Part shown: piece after piece, positions 18,838-27,184 of the stretch | Layout: the number at the start of each line of letters is the position of its first letter | Position numbering within the stretch: position 1 is the stretch's first letter | Source: Sinomonas albida | Lineage (GTDB): Bacteria; Actinomycetota; Actinomycetes; Actinomycetales; Micrococcaceae | Length of the DNA stretch: 64,000 bases | Direction of reading: 5' to 3' | Assembly: GCF_004919045.1 (NCBI RefSeq) | Contig: NZ_SWDW01000001.1 | Location: 186,001-250,000, forward strand | Program-made: the position numbers and the translations under genes | Notes under the pieces: model-generated | The model's input: the letters and a program-made list of their open reading frames with translations, nothing else | Told to the model about the DNA's origin: nothing | The model's database searches: none

Positions 18838-19392
18838 TCACCGCACGCGGTAGTGGAGGTGGGCGAAGCCGCTCGCGAAGCGTCGGAGCCCGACGAGCTC
18901 GAGGTCTACCCGGAAGCTGGGCATCGCGGCGGTGCCGCCACCCACCGAGACCGGGGCCGGGAAGAGATGGACTTCGTCGACGAGCCCCGCAGTGAAAGCT
19001 TCGGCCGCGAGACCTGCGCCGCCGATCGCGAGGTCGGCGTGTGCGGTCTCCTTGAGCTCGCGCACGGCGTCGGCGTCGAAGTGGCGCTCGAGTCGGGTCC
19101 GCCCGGTGTAGGCGGCCTCGAGCGTGCTCGAGTAGACGATCTTGTCCGCCGCGCGCCACAGGCGTGAGAAGTCGGCGATGACTGCCGGGGCGCCTTCCGC
19201 GAAGGAAGGGTCGTCCCACGCTCGCATGACCTCGAAGATGCGGCGTCCGTAGAGATACGTTCCCGCCGGCCGGAGGAGATCGTTGACGGCGGCGTGCACT
19301 TCGGCGTCGGGCCGTGCCCAGTCGAACTGGCCGTCGCGGTCGGCGATGTAGCCGTCGGCCGATGTGATCGCAGAGTAGATGAGCTTGGCCAT
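18838..19392 (-). CDS. RibD C-terminal/dihydrofolate reductase-like protein
   Basis: A 184-residue protein starting MAKLIYSAITSADGYIAD, the classic beginning of the dihydrofolate reductase/RibD-C superfamily found as stand-alone actinobacterial proteins. Other family pieces are YLYGRRIFEVMRAW, IVYSSTLE, DLAIGGAGLAAEAF and VDEVHLFPAPVSVGGG. Probably an NAD(P)H-dependent reductase; the substrate is unknown. The start follows the stop of the gene at 19394-20044 by one nucleotide, so the two form a two-gene operon. Confidence 0.9.
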   Translation of the reverse strand: MAKLIYSAITSADGYIADRDGQFDWARPDAEVHAAVNDLLRPAGTYLYGRRIFEVMRAWDDPSFAEGAPAVIADFSRLWRAADKIVYSSTLEAAYTGRTRLERHFDADAVRELKETAHADLAIGGAGLAAEAFTAGLVDEVHLFPAPVSVGGGTAAMPSFRVDLELVGLRRFASGFAHLHYRVR

Positions 19393-19393
19393 G

Positions 19394-20044
19394 TCAGAGC
19401 GACGCGAGCGCGTCGGGGATAGGGGTGGTGCCCTGGATGAACCCGATGAACTTGCCAACCGTGGCCGGCCGCTTGAGGACCTCCGCGATGACCGCGGCAA
19501 CGTCCGCACGGCTCACCGTTCCTGGGGTTGTGTGGTCCACGAGCGCGATCTCCCCGGTCCCGGGCTCGAGCGTGAGGGTGCTCGGCGCGGCGATAGTCCA
19601 GTCGAGGTCCGTGCCCCGCAGGTAGTCGTCCGCCGCAGCCTTGGACTCCGCGTACGGGAAGAACGAATTCTCGGGGGGCACCCCGTGATCGCGGCGGGCC
19701 CCTAGATAGGAGACCATGACGTAACGCTTGACCCCGGCCGTCGCCGCGGCGTCCATGGAGCGGATCGCCGCGTCGCGGTCTACCGCGTAGGTCCGCGAAG
19801 GATTCCCGCCGCCAGCGCCGGCGGACCAGACGACCGCGTCGTAGCCCCCGAGGAGGTCCGCAATCTCTTCGGTGCCGAGTTGCTCGATGTCGGCGACGAT
19901 CGGGTGGGCCCCTGCCGCGACAACGTCCGTCGTGTGGTCCCTGTTGCGGATCACGGCGGTGACGAAGTCGCCGCGCGCCGCGAGAAGCGGCGCCAGCAGC
20001 AGCGCGATCTTCCCGTGCCCTCCGATGATGGCTATCCGTGCCAT
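19394..20044 (-). CDS. NAD(P)H-binding Rossmann protein, atypical short-chain dehydrogenase
   Basis: A 216-residue protein with N-terminal MARIAIIGGHGKIALLLAPL (GGxGKI dinucleotide-binding turn). VVWSAGAGGG, VSYLGAR and the FFPYAESKAAADDYLR Tyr-x3-Lys-like segment follow. This is the YtfG/CC3_like group of NAD(P)H-binding proteins, often annotated as putative reductases or sugar-nucleotide epimerase-like proteins. AAGGGAG precedes ATG 20044. It is the first gene of a pair with the RibD-C-like reductase; the reaction is unknown. Confidence 0.88.
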   Translation of the reverse strand: MARIAIIGGHGKIALLLAPLLAARGDFVTAVIRNRDHTTDVVAAGAHPIVADIEQLGTEEIADLLGGYDAVVWSAGAGGGNPSRTYAVDRDAAIRSMDAAATAGVKRYVMVSYLGARRDHGVPPENSFFPYAESKAAADDYLRGTDLDWTIAAPSTLTLEPGTGEIALVDHTTPGTVSRADVAAVIAEVLKRPATVGKFIGFIQGTTPIPDALASL

Positions 20045-20345
20045 GCGCTGCTCCCTTCGTTGTGCGTCAAACCTGCCGGCGCGTGCTCGCCCCTCCCAGC
20101 CGTCCGGCCAGCCGCACCGGGAGGCCCGCGCAGCCCGCCACACAAGCAGACCCGTTCGGGCCTGCCTCACCAAGCCGGCCCCCGGTTCCGGGGCTAGGAG
20201 TCACGCTAGCGAGCGCTCGGGTCCACTTCTAGGGCTCGGAACCGCGTGTTGGACGGAACGCGCCGCGCTCCCGTCCGATTGGGAAACATCAACCGGACAG
20301 GAGCGCGGCGACAAGGGCGGCGCAGCCGCGGCGAAGGGTCCGGAC
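20045..20345. other. intergenic stretch with hairpin, no gene
   Basis: About 300 bp between the start of the Rossmann-protein gene and the end of the phospholipase gene, both minus strand. It must contain the promoter of the 20044/19392 pair, though no clear -35/-10 pair was assigned, and it holds the 50-nt hairpin described separately. No convincing coding frame was seen. Confidence 0.6.
20261..20310 (-). terminator. hairpin terminator after the phospholipase C gene
   Basis: A stem of about 20 bp (20261-20280 with 20291-20310, few mismatches) closes a GGGAAACATC loop, 36 nt beyond the phospholipase stop on the minus strand. No U-tract follows, as is common in high-GC actinobacteria. The 44-nt core 20264-20307 matches 22611-22654 at 39 of 44 positions. 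Confidence 0.7.
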
Positions 20346-22406
20346 CTACCGGCCTAGCTGCGGGTCGCTCGTGAGCGGGCGGCCGTTGTCAAGGCGCCCG
20401 GCAAGGACGCGCAGGAGCTTCGGATCCGCCGCAGAGGTGACCTTGAGGTCGTACCAGCCGCCCTGCGTCGGGATCACCACGGTCTTGGCCTGGCCCGCGT
20501 TGAGCGCGAGGGCCTGCGACCCTGAGCCGTACGCGTCGGTGAGAGTGAGCGCTGCCGCAGCCGAACCGGCGTTCTCGATCCGGAACTGCGCGTGGCCGGC
20601 GGCCCCGTCACGGGTCACCGAAACGCGGATGTCCGCAGCCGCCGTCGTCCCTGCGAAGCGGCGGTACCAGCTCGCCGGGCCGTGCATCTGCACGTCGTAC
20701 TCCGCTCCGAGGGCCCACGAGGCGTCGAGCCCCGAGCCCGCTCCGATCGTGTACGAGTAGGGGCCAGCCGGCAGCAGGTTCGAGCGCACCTGGACGTGTG
20801 CGCCGAGTGCACCGCCGTTGGACCAGCGCGCGGCGAGCTTCCCGCCGGAAACCGTGGCCGCGACGTCGAGCGCGTAGCCGAGCGGGCGGGACGGACGCGT
20901 GCCCTTCTCCTGGGTCGGCATCGAGTTGACCGCGGGAGGCGTCGGCACGTAGCTCGGGTGCCGGTTGTGGTCCGCGGGCTTGAACGCCGACGTGTCCGGG
21001 AGCGCGGGAGCGGTGCCACCGGAGGCCGCGAAGTCGAACGCGCTCGTGAGATCGCCGCACACCGCGCGCCGCCACGCAGAGATGTTCGGCGACTTCACGC
21101 CGAAGCGTGACTCGAGGAACTGCACGATCGAGGTGTGGTCGAACGTCTCCGAGCACACCCACCCGCCCATGCTCCAGGGCGAGACGACGATCATCGGCAC
21201 ACGCACGCCGAGGCCGTAGTGGCCCGGGACGTCGGCCTTGCCCGAGAACGTCATGCGGCCGTCGTACCACTCGCCCTCGGTCGAGACGGTCGAGGCGCCC
21301 GGGATCTGCGGGGTGTTGGGGTGCGGCGGGACGACGTGGTCGTAGAAGCCGTCGTTCTCGTCGTACATGAAGAACACGGCGGTCTTGCTCCACACATCCG
21401 GGTTGGACGTGAGGATGTCCAGGATGTTCGCCGTGTACCAGGCGCCGAAGTTCGGCGGCCAGTTCGAGTGCTCGGTGTACGCCTCAGGGCTCACGATGTA
21501 GGAGACCTGCGGCAGCTTCCCGCTCGCCACGTCCTCGCGGAAGATCCGGAACAGGTCGTCGCCGGCCTTCGCGTTGGTGCCCGTCAGAGCCTTCTCGTAG
21601 AGCGGGCTCCCCGGCTTCGCGTTCTGGTACTGCGTGAGGTAGAGGAGCGAGTTGTCGCCGTAGTTGCCGATGAACGCGTCGCCGGTCCAGCCCCAATAGC
21701 CCGCGGCGGTGAGGCCGTCGCCGGCATCCTGGTACACCTTCCAGCTCACGCCGGCCTTCTCGAGCTCCTCCGGGTACGAGCTCCACGAGTACCCGACCTC
21801 GGCGTTCCACAGGTCGGGGCCGCCGGCCTTGTAGTCGTTGCCGTCCCAGCCCGTGAACATGTAGTAGCGGTTCGGGTCCGTGGGGCCGAGGATCGAGCAG
21901 TGGTACTGGTCGCAGATGGTGAACGCGTCAGCGAGGGCGAAGTGGAACGGGACGTCGCCGCGCTCGTAGAACGCCATCGTGGCCTCGGACTTGGCGGGGA
22001 GCCACTTGTCGTACTTGCCCGCGTTGAAGGCCTCGTGCGTGAGCTTCCACGAGTGGTCGAGGTCTTCCATGTACTGCATGCCGAGGTTCGGCGCGGTCGG
22101 GTGGTACGGGAGGATGTCCCGCGTGCCGTTGTTCTGGGCGAACGCATCCTTCCCACTCGGAAGGATGGCCGGGTGCGGGTCCCCGAACCCGCGGACGCCC
22201 TTGAGCGTGCCGAAGTAGTGGTCGAAGGCGCGGTTCTCCTGCATGAAGACGACCACGTGCTCGACGTCCTTGATCGAGCCGGTGGCCCTGTTGGCCGGGA
22301 TCGTGGCGGCGCGCGCGATGCTCTCGCCGAGCATCTCGGCGATCGCCGTCGTGGCGGCCCCCGCGGCAGAGAGCTGGAGGAAATGACGGCGGTTCAGGCT
22401 GGGCAT
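20346..22406 (-). CDS. phosphocholine-specific phospholipase C, Tat-exported
   Basis: A 686-residue protein with a twin-arginine signal (NRRHFLQLSAAGAATTAIAE at residues 5-24) and a cleavable region ending ARAA. The phosphoesterase domain follows at about 45-450, containing VVFMQENRAFDHYFGTLKG, DQYHCSILGPTDPNR, FFMYDENDGFYDHVVPPH and VSPWSMGGWVCSE. Two C-terminal beta domains (DUF756 type) lie at about 520-680. The family hydrolyses phosphatidylcholine or related phospholipids outside the cell and helps phosphate scavenging. It is flanked by related hairpins and appears monocistronic. Confidence 0.93.
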   Translation of the reverse strand: MPSLNRRHFLQLSAAGAATTAIAEMLGESIARAATIPANRATGSIKDVEHVVVFMQENRAFDHYFGTLKGVRGFGDPHPAILPSGKDAFAQNNGTRDILPYHPTAPNLGMQYMEDLDHSWKLTHEAFNAGKYDKWLPAKSEATMAFYERGDVPFHFALADAFTICDQYHCSILGPTDPNRYYMFTGWDGNDYKAGGPDLWNAEVGYSWSSYPEELEKAGVSWKVYQDAGDGLTAAGYWGWTGDAFIGNYGDNSLLYLTQYQNAKPGSPLYEKALTGTNAKAGDDLFRIFREDVASGKLPQVSYIVSPEAYTEHSNWPPNFGAWYTANILDILTSNPDVWSKTAVFFMYDENDGFYDHVVPPHPNTPQIPGASTVSTEGEWYDGRMTFSGKADVPGHYGLGVRVPMIVVSPWSMGGWVCSETFDHTSIVQFLESRFGVKSPNISAWRRAVCGDLTSAFDFAASGGTAPALPDTSAFKPADHNRHPSYVPTPPAVNSMPTQEKGTRPSRPLGYALDVAATVSGGKLAARWSNGGALGAHVQVRSNLLPAGPYSYTIGAGSGLDASWALGAEYDVQMHGPASWYRRFAGTTAAADIRVSVTRDGAAGHAQFRIENAGSAAAALTLTDAYGSGSQALALNAGQAKTVVIPTQGGWYDLKVTSAADPKLLRVLAGRLDNGRPLTSDPQLGR

Positions 22407-22517
22407 GGATGGTCCTCCCTGTGGGCTTCAGTTTTCCTGTAGTCCCCCGCGGGGAGCCTTACACCTCCAGATGACGTGCGGGTTGCGCTGGGTTGAAACC
22501 TGAGGCGCAACGGACGA

Positions 22518-22552
22518 CGGCGGGTGGCCCCCCCATGGCAAGCCACCCGCCG
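22518..22552. terminator. 11-bp stem hairpin upstream of the phospholipase gene
   Basis: CGGCGGGTGGC at 22518-22528 pairs perfectly with GCCACCCGCCG at 22542-22552 around a C-rich 13-nt loop. The left arm overlaps a copy of the recurrent 12-mer (22512-22523). It sits in the leader or promoter region of the phospholipase gene and may be a second terminator for the upstream operon or an attenuator. Confidence 0.5.
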
Positions 22553-22590
22553 CAGATCCGTGGTCCCGTCCGCTTCTAGCGCCGGATTCC

Positions 22591-22609
22591 CGTGTCGCGC
22601 CGCGACACG
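22591..22609. repeat. short inverted repeat CGTGTCGCG/CGCGACACG
   Basis: A 9-bp perfect inverted repeat with a single central C lies directly beside the 44-nt hairpin at 22611-22654. It may extend the terminator structure or be a protein-binding site. Confidence 0.45.
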
Positions 22610-22610
22610 A

Positions 22611-22654
22611 CGCGCTCCCGACCGGTTGGGAAAGTTCAACCGGACGGGAGCGCG
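22611..22654 (-). terminator. hairpin terminator after the ABC exporter/regulator operon
   Basis: CGCGCTCCCGACCGGTTG at 22611-22628 pairs with CAACCGGACGGGAGCGCG at 22637-22654 with one A-A mismatch, 7 nt past the regulator stop on the minus strand. It is the near-identical partner of the hairpin at 20264-20307. Confidence 0.72.
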
Positions 22655-22661
22655 CAGGTTC

Positions 22662-23132
22662 CTAGACCTCGAGCCGCGCGTGCTCCCATTCGTCGAGGAG
22701 CGCCGGCAGCCGCTCCATGAGGAACCTGTAGAACTGGCCCATCTCCTCGACGCGCGTCCGCGCCGCGGACCCGTCGGGGAGCTGAAGTGCCGTGGCGTCC
22801 GCGAGGTCGGCGAGCCGTTCGTAGACCGGGTTCTGCCGGAGCGACGCGACGTACCAGGCGTTGTCCGGCAGCGCGTAGCGGTCGCGGCGGCTTCCGGGCT
22901 GGGAGACGCGGTGCACGAAGCCGACCGTCTGCAGGTACCGGACGGCCCCGGACACCGCGGCCGGGCTCGCGGCGAGGATCTCGGCGAGCTCGGCCGCGGT
23001 CAGCGACCCCTCCGGGGAGACGACAAGCGCCATGAGCGTCCGCGCCGGCATCTTGGGGAAGCCGGCTGCGGTGAGCACGGCCGCGGACGTCTCGGCGCCG
23101 TCCGGCATTCGGTTCGCTTCTGGTTCGGTCAC
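22662..23132 (-). CDS. MarR/GbsR-type transcriptional regulator of the ABC exporter operon
   Basis: A 156-residue winged-helix protein. FPKMPARTLMALVVSPEGSL, TAAELAEILAASPAAVSGAV and VGFVHRVSQPGSRRDRYALP give the helix-turn-helix and wing of the GbsR/MarR group, followed by a helical C-terminal dimerisation part. The start is GTG 23132, overlapping the permease stop as GTGA; a downstream ATG at 23108 is an alternative. It is the third gene of the exporter operon, so it probably autoregulates from the palindrome at 25757-25772. Confidence 0.88.
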   Translation of the reverse strand: MTEPEANRMPDGAETSAAVLTAAGFPKMPARTLMALVVSPEGSLTAAELAEILAASPAAVSGAVRYLQTVGFVHRVSQPGSRRDRYALPDNAWYVASLRQNPVYERLADLADATALQLPDGSAARTRVEEMGQFYRFLMERLPALLDEWEHARLEV

Positions 23133-24745
23133 GCTGTTCCTACCTCCCTGCGACGCACGGCCACGAGTGCGATGAGCGCGAGGACCACGGCGATGCCGAG
23201 CATCCAGAAGCCGCCGCTCCAGTCGGTTCCCGCGCCGGTCGTGACTGGCGTGTGGGTGAACGGCGAGATGTCGCGGACCTTCTGGTCGAAGCCGAGCATC
23301 CCGCCGTAGATGCCGAGCACCACGCCCACCCCGAGCAGCGCCCACCCGGCGGCGATCGTGGCGCGCGGCCACACGACGAACACGGCCGCGGGCAGCGAGA
23401 GGTAGATGAGGGCGGCGGGCAGCTGGTCGATGGCGGTCTGCCACACGTCGCCGACGGCGCTCGACGTGTCACCCGACGCGACGAGCGAGATCCAGGCCCC
23501 GAGGGCGGTGAACAGCATCACGAGCACCATCGAGACGGCGCCGAGCCCGAGGAAGCTCCCGAGCCAGCGCGCGCGCCCGAGCGGGCGGGATAGCACGAGC
23601 TCTGCCGTGCCCGCGGCCTCCTCCTGGCGCAGCCGGATGACGGCCTGCAGCCCGCAGGCTGCGGCGAGGATGCCGGCAATCTCGAACAGGGCCGCGACGA
23701 GGAGCTGGGTCATCGAGGTGCCCTGCGCTTCGACCATGGCCCGCAGGATCGACGTGACCTGCGGGCTCGAGGTGATCGACGCCTGGATCGCCGAGCCGAG
23801 CGAGCCCGTGAGAATACCCGTCGCGAGGCCGCCGACGCACCAGCCGATGATCGACCCCTGCTGCAGACGGAACGCGAGCGAGAACGGCCCGCGGAGCGTG
23901 GGCCCCGCGTCCGGGCGTCCGGCCCGCCCGGCGAGGACGCTGGCGCCGACGTCGCGGCGCTCCATGAGACCGACGACGGCGGCGATGCACACCGCCGCGA
24001 GCGCGAGCGGAAGGAGCAGCGGCCAGAGCCGGTTGCCGGTGTAGGCGAACGTCTGTTGGCCCCAGCCGATCGGGGAGATCCAGCTCGGCCAGGCCGCGGT
24101 CACGGTCATCCCGTCCGTCGAGACCTGCCCGGTCGCGTCCCCGAAGCCCCGGAGCAGGTACGCGATCATGACCACCGCGGAGGAGATGCCGTTCGCGCCT
24201 CGCGACGTGCTGAAGAACTCGCCCGCCAGGAGCCCCACCCCGAGGAACGCGAACCCGACCGCACCCGTGGCGAGGCCGGCAACGATCGAGCCAGCCGGAT
24301 CGAGCCCGCCGCCCATGAATCCGAGCGCGGTCGCCACCGCGACGAGAACGTCCGCGACGAGCCCGTGGACGATCGTCGTGACGAGCGGCGTCCACCGTCC
24401 GGCCGAGGTCGAGGAAACGAGCTCGGAGCGCCCCGACTCCTCTTCGGCCCGAGTGTGCCGGACGGCCATGAACGTGTTCATGAGGGCGGCCAGCAGAGCG
24501 ATGAACGAGAAGATCTCGAAGAACGTGAAGGCGTCCAGCTGGGGCCCGCGGGCCAGGCCGCGCAGCACGAGGATCGCGGGCGTGGCCGTGGCCAGCTGCA
24601 GCACCTGGGCGCGCGAGGCCTCGTCCCCGAACGTCTTCCCAATCGCCTCGACGGCGAACCACGCGAGCACGCCGATCGAGAGGATCCAGCTGATGAGCTG
24701 CCACCGATCACGGCGGAGCCGCTGCCGGTACAGGACCCAGATCAT
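23129..24745 (-). CDS. ABC transporter permease, antibiotic/multidrug exporter type
   Basis: A 538-residue polytopic membrane protein with about twelve hydrophobic segments arranged as two similar halves; the first starts YRQRLRRDRWQLISWILSIG and the second near IIGWCVGGLATGILTG. This is the arrangement of actinobacterial polyketide/multidrug ABC export permeases. It carries no ATPase domain and relies on the ATP-binding protein encoded just upstream (gap of one nucleotide). The substrate is unknown. Confidence 0.9.
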   Translation of the reverse strand: MIWVLYRQRLRRDRWQLISWILSIGVLAWFAVEAIGKTFGDEASRAQVLQLATATPAILVLRGLARGPQLDAFTFFEIFSFIALLAALMNTFMAVRHTRAEEESGRSELVSSTSAGRWTPLVTTIVHGLVADVLVAVATALGFMGGGLDPAGSIVAGLATGAVGFAFLGVGLLAGEFFSTSRGANGISSAVVMIAYLLRGFGDATGQVSTDGMTVTAAWPSWISPIGWGQQTFAYTGNRLWPLLLPLALAAVCIAAVVGLMERRDVGASVLAGRAGRPDAGPTLRGPFSLAFRLQQGSIIGWCVGGLATGILTGSLGSAIQASITSSPQVTSILRAMVEAQGTSMTQLLVAALFEIAGILAAACGLQAVIRLRQEEAAGTAELVLSRPLGRARWLGSFLGLGAVSMVLVMLFTALGAWISLVASGDTSSAVGDVWQTAIDQLPAALIYLSLPAAVFVVWPRATIAAGWALLGVGVVLGIYGGMLGFDQKVRDISPFTHTPVTTGAGTDWSGGFWMLGIAVVLALIALVAVRRREVGTA

Positions 24746-24746
24746 C

Positions 24747-25727
24747 TCAGGCTCCCGTCTGCGCTGCGGCGCGGTGGCGCCGGTGGTGAGAGTCGCCGTC
24801 GTCGGCCGCTTCGGCGGCCGGCGCGACCGTGTCGCCGTAGTGGCGGAGGAACAGCTCCTCGAGCGACGGCGGCGAGACGAGCAGGCCCTTGACGCCCAGA
24901 TTGCCGAGGAGGGGGAGGACCTCGTGGACGCGGTCGGAGTCGGCGCCGAACTTGACGCGCCCGTCCGTGACGGTGAGGTCGTGGACCTGGGAGAGGGTCG
25001 CGAGGGCGTGGGTGTCCACGCTGTCCTGCGCGAAGGAGATCTCCGTGCGCGTCAGGTGTCGCAGGGCGTCGAGCGTGCCGCCGTCCACGATCTTGCCCGA
25101 GCGGATGATGCTCACGCGGTCGGCGAGCTGTTCGACCTCGGAGAGGATGTGGCTTGAGAGCAGCACGGTAGCGCCGTTCTCGCGGGTCACGCGGCGGACC
25201 TCGCGCGTGAAGACGGCCTCCATGAGCGGGTCGAGGCCGCTCGTGGGCTCGTCGAAGAGGTACAGCTCGGCGTCGGTTACGAGGGCGGCGATGAGCGCGA
25301 CTTTCTGGCGATTGCCCTTCGAGTACGCGCGGCCCCGCTTCGAGGGATCGAAATCGAAGATCTCGCTGAGGTGCCGCTTGCGCTCCTTGTAGGCGCGGTC
25401 CAAGGTGCTGCCGCGCAGGCGGGACAGGAGGTCGATCGTCTCGCCGCCGGTGAGATTGGGCCAGATGTTCACGTCGCCCGGCACGCTGGCAACCCGGCGA
25501 TGCAGTTCCACAGCGTCCGTCCACGGGTTGCGTCCCAGCACCGTCGCGCTACCGGACGACGCGCGGGCCAGCCCCAGGAGGATGCGGAGGGTTGTGGACT
25601 TCCCGGCGCCGTTCGGGCCCAGGAAGCCGTGAATCTCGCCGGAGCGGACCTCGAGGTCGAGGCCGTCGAGCGCTCTGACGCGGCCGAAGTTCTTGTGAAG
25701 GTCGACAGTCTGAATGACGGTGTCCAT
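24747..25727 (-). CDS. ABC transporter ATP-binding protein
   Basis: A 326-residue ATPase: Walker A GPNGAGKST near residue 38, signature YSKGNRQK in place of LSGGQ (typical of drug and antibiotic exporters), Walker B LYLFDEPTSGLDP and the H-loop LSSHIL. A roughly 100-residue C-terminal extension ends in a His/Ala-rich tail. It is the first gene of the operon with the permease and regulator. The -10 element ends about 8 nt before ATG 25727 and no Shine-Dalgarno is seen, so the message is probably leaderless. Confidence 0.95.
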   Translation of the reverse strand: MDTVIQTVDLHKNFGRVRALDGLDLEVRSGEIHGFLGPNGAGKSTTLRILLGLARASSGSATVLGRNPWTDAVELHRRVASVPGDVNIWPNLTGGETIDLLSRLRGSTLDRAYKERKRHLSEIFDFDPSKRGRAYSKGNRQKVALIAALVTDAELYLFDEPTSGLDPLMEAVFTREVRRVTRENGATVLLSSHILSEVEQLADRVSIIRSGKIVDGGTLDALRHLTRTEISFAQDSVDTHALATLSQVHDLTVTDGRVKFGADSDRVHEVLPLLGNLGVKGLLVSPPSLEELFLRHYGDTVAPAAEAADDGDSHHRRHRAAAQTGA

Positions 25728-25734
25728 GACTTTG

Positions 25735-25772
25735 AGTGTACGGAGTTTTCACAACCTTCTGAATATTCAGAA
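25735..25772 (-). promoter_or_regulatory. promoter and palindromic operator of the ABC exporter operon
   Basis: On the minus strand TTCAGA (25763-25758) and TACACT (25740-25735) are separated by 17 bp, a fair sigma-70-type pair. The perfect 16-bp palindrome TTCTGAATATTCAGAA at 25757-25772 covers the -35 element, and a second palindrome AGAACGCGTTCT overlaps its end (25770-25781). Binding of the operon's own regulator here would block RNA polymerase. Confidence 0.72.
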
Positions 25773-25796
25773 CGCGTTCTTAACACCGGACCGTGG

Positions 25797-25830
25797 GCGG
25801 ACGACGGCGGGTCCGGCCGCCGTCGTCCGC
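25797..25830 (-). terminator. perfect hairpin terminator after the TfoX-N gene
   Basis: GCGGACGACGGCGG at 25797-25810 pairs perfectly with 25817-25830 around the loop GTCCGG. Both arms contain the recurrent 12-mer. It lies 6 nt beyond the stop of the minus-strand TfoX-domain gene and insulates the exporter promoter. Confidence 0.8.
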
Positions 25831-25836
25831 TCATGC

Positions 25837-26169
25837 TTACTTCGGCGGGAGCGAGCCCGCGTAGGCGACGCCAACGTCCACCCAGCGCTCGAGCTCTTCG
25901 TCCGAGGCGATCGCCGTATCCGCGACGCGGAGCCAGCCGTCCATGGCCCGGCCCTGCATGATGGCGCGTTCGACGCCGGGATTCGAGCACAGTTCGTCGC
26001 TCGCCGAGGGGTCTGCGCGGAGGAGCATCCCGCCTTGCCCGCTCGCGCTCACGGCCATGTTGCCGCCGATGAGGAAGGCGAGACCACCGAACATCTTCTT
26101 CTCGGTGAAGTCGGCCTTGCCGACGAGGACATCGCGGATGCGGTCGGCAAGTTCAGTGTCGTAGGCCAC
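25837..26169 (-). CDS. TfoX N-terminal domain protein
   Basis: A 110-residue protein. AYDTELADRIRDVL and FTEKKMFGGLAFLIGGNMAV are the characteristic TfoX-N segment, and MQGRAMDGWLRV lies near the C-terminus. In gamma-proteobacteria this domain is half of the competence regulator TfoX/Sxy; free-standing actinobacterial copies are uncharacterised. The start is taken as GTG 26169, the usual N-terminus of the family; no ATG fits. Confidence 0.87.
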   Translation of the reverse strand: MAYDTELADRIRDVLVGKADFTEKKMFGGLAFLIGGNMAVSASGQGGMLLRADPSASDELCSNPGVERAIMQGRAMDGWLRVADTAIASDEELERWVDVGVAYAGSLPPK

Positions 26170-26323
26170 GCGATCATCGTCCCAGCGCCCGCCCGTCGCC
26201 GCAATCGGCTGGTCCCGTTCTGGTTGAGGCGCGTCCGGCTGGGGGACTAGCGTGGCGGTGATGGAGACCGACGGGGCGGCTCCCGCGGGAGCGCGCTCGG
26301 TCCAAATTGGTATGGGAGGCGCC

Positions 26324-27184
26324 ATGGCGAAGACCGTAGCTGTGTTGGGAACCGGAATCATGGGCAGTGGGATGGCCCGCAACCTCGTTGAAGCGGGGTT
26401 CGATGTCACGGTCTGGAACCGGAGCCCCGAGAAGGCCAAGCCCCTAGGGGATGTCGGCGCGAAGGTCGCCGAGAATCCAGAGGCGGCGGTCGTCGAGGCC
26501 GATTTCGTGATCACGATGCTCTTCGACGAAGACGCCGTCTCTGAGGTCATGCAGCGCGCGCTGTCGGCGATGCGCACTGAAGCCGTGTGGATCCAGAGCG
26601 CCACGGTGGGGGTCGACGCCGTCGTCCGTTTGGCCGCGAAGGCGAACCAGGCCGGGATCGCCTACGTTGACGCGCCCGTCCTCGGGACGCGCCAGCCCGC
26701 GGAAGAGGGGACGCTCACGGTGCTGGCGGGATGCCCCACTGAGCTGCGCCCGGCCGTCGAGCCTGTCTTCGACGCCGTGGGAGCGCGGACGGTCTGGGTC
26801 GGCGAGAAGCCGGGGGACGGGCAGCGGCTCAAGCTCGTGGTCAATTCGTGGGTGCTTTCGATCGTGGGTGCGACGGCGCAGGCCGTCGACTTCGCGCGGA
26901 GCCAGGGGCTCGATCCCGCAGTGTTCTTCGAGACGATCGCGGGAGGCGGGACGGACTGCGCGTACGCCCAGCTCAAGGGGAAGGCGATGATCGCCGGCGA
27001 GTTCCCGCCCGCGTTCCCGCTCGAGGGCGCGGCGAAGGACGCGTCGCTCATCTCGGACGCGATGCAGGCCGTCGGCACAAGCCCGGTTCTCATGGAGGCG
27101 CTGCGCGTGAGCTTCGAGGCAGCGGCCGACGCCGGGCACGCCGAGGAGGACATGGCGGCCGTGGTGACGGCCTTCCATGTGTAG
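26324..27184 (+). CDS. NAD(P)-dependent beta-hydroxyacid dehydrogenase (3-hydroxyisobutyrate/6-phosphogluconate dehydrogenase-like)
   Basis: A 286-residue protein with the Rossmann start MAKTVAVLGTGIMGSGMARN and family substrate segment VDAPVLGTRQPAEEGTLTVL. The catalytic-Lys region is GQRLKLVVNSW and the NADP domain is followed by the helical C-terminal domain (FPLEGAAKDASLISDA). Members oxidise beta-hydroxyacids or reduce succinic semialdehyde-like substrates; the substrate here is unknown. GGGAGG 6 nt upstream decides ATG 26324 over in-frame ATGs further upstream. Confidence 0.92.
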   Translation: MAKTVAVLGTGIMGSGMARNLVEAGFDVTVWNRSPEKAKPLGDVGAKVAENPEAAVVEADFVITMLFDEDAVSEVMQRALSAMRTEAVWIQSATVGVDAVVRLAAKANQAGIAYVDAPVLGTRQPAEEGTLTVLAGCPTELRPAVEPVFDAVGARTVWVGEKPGDGQRLKLVVNSWVLSIVGATAQAVDFARSQGLDPAVFFETIAGGGTDCAYAQLKGKAMIAGEFPPAFPLEGAAKDASLISDAMQAVGTSPVLMEALRVSFEAAADAGHAEEDMAAVVTAFHV

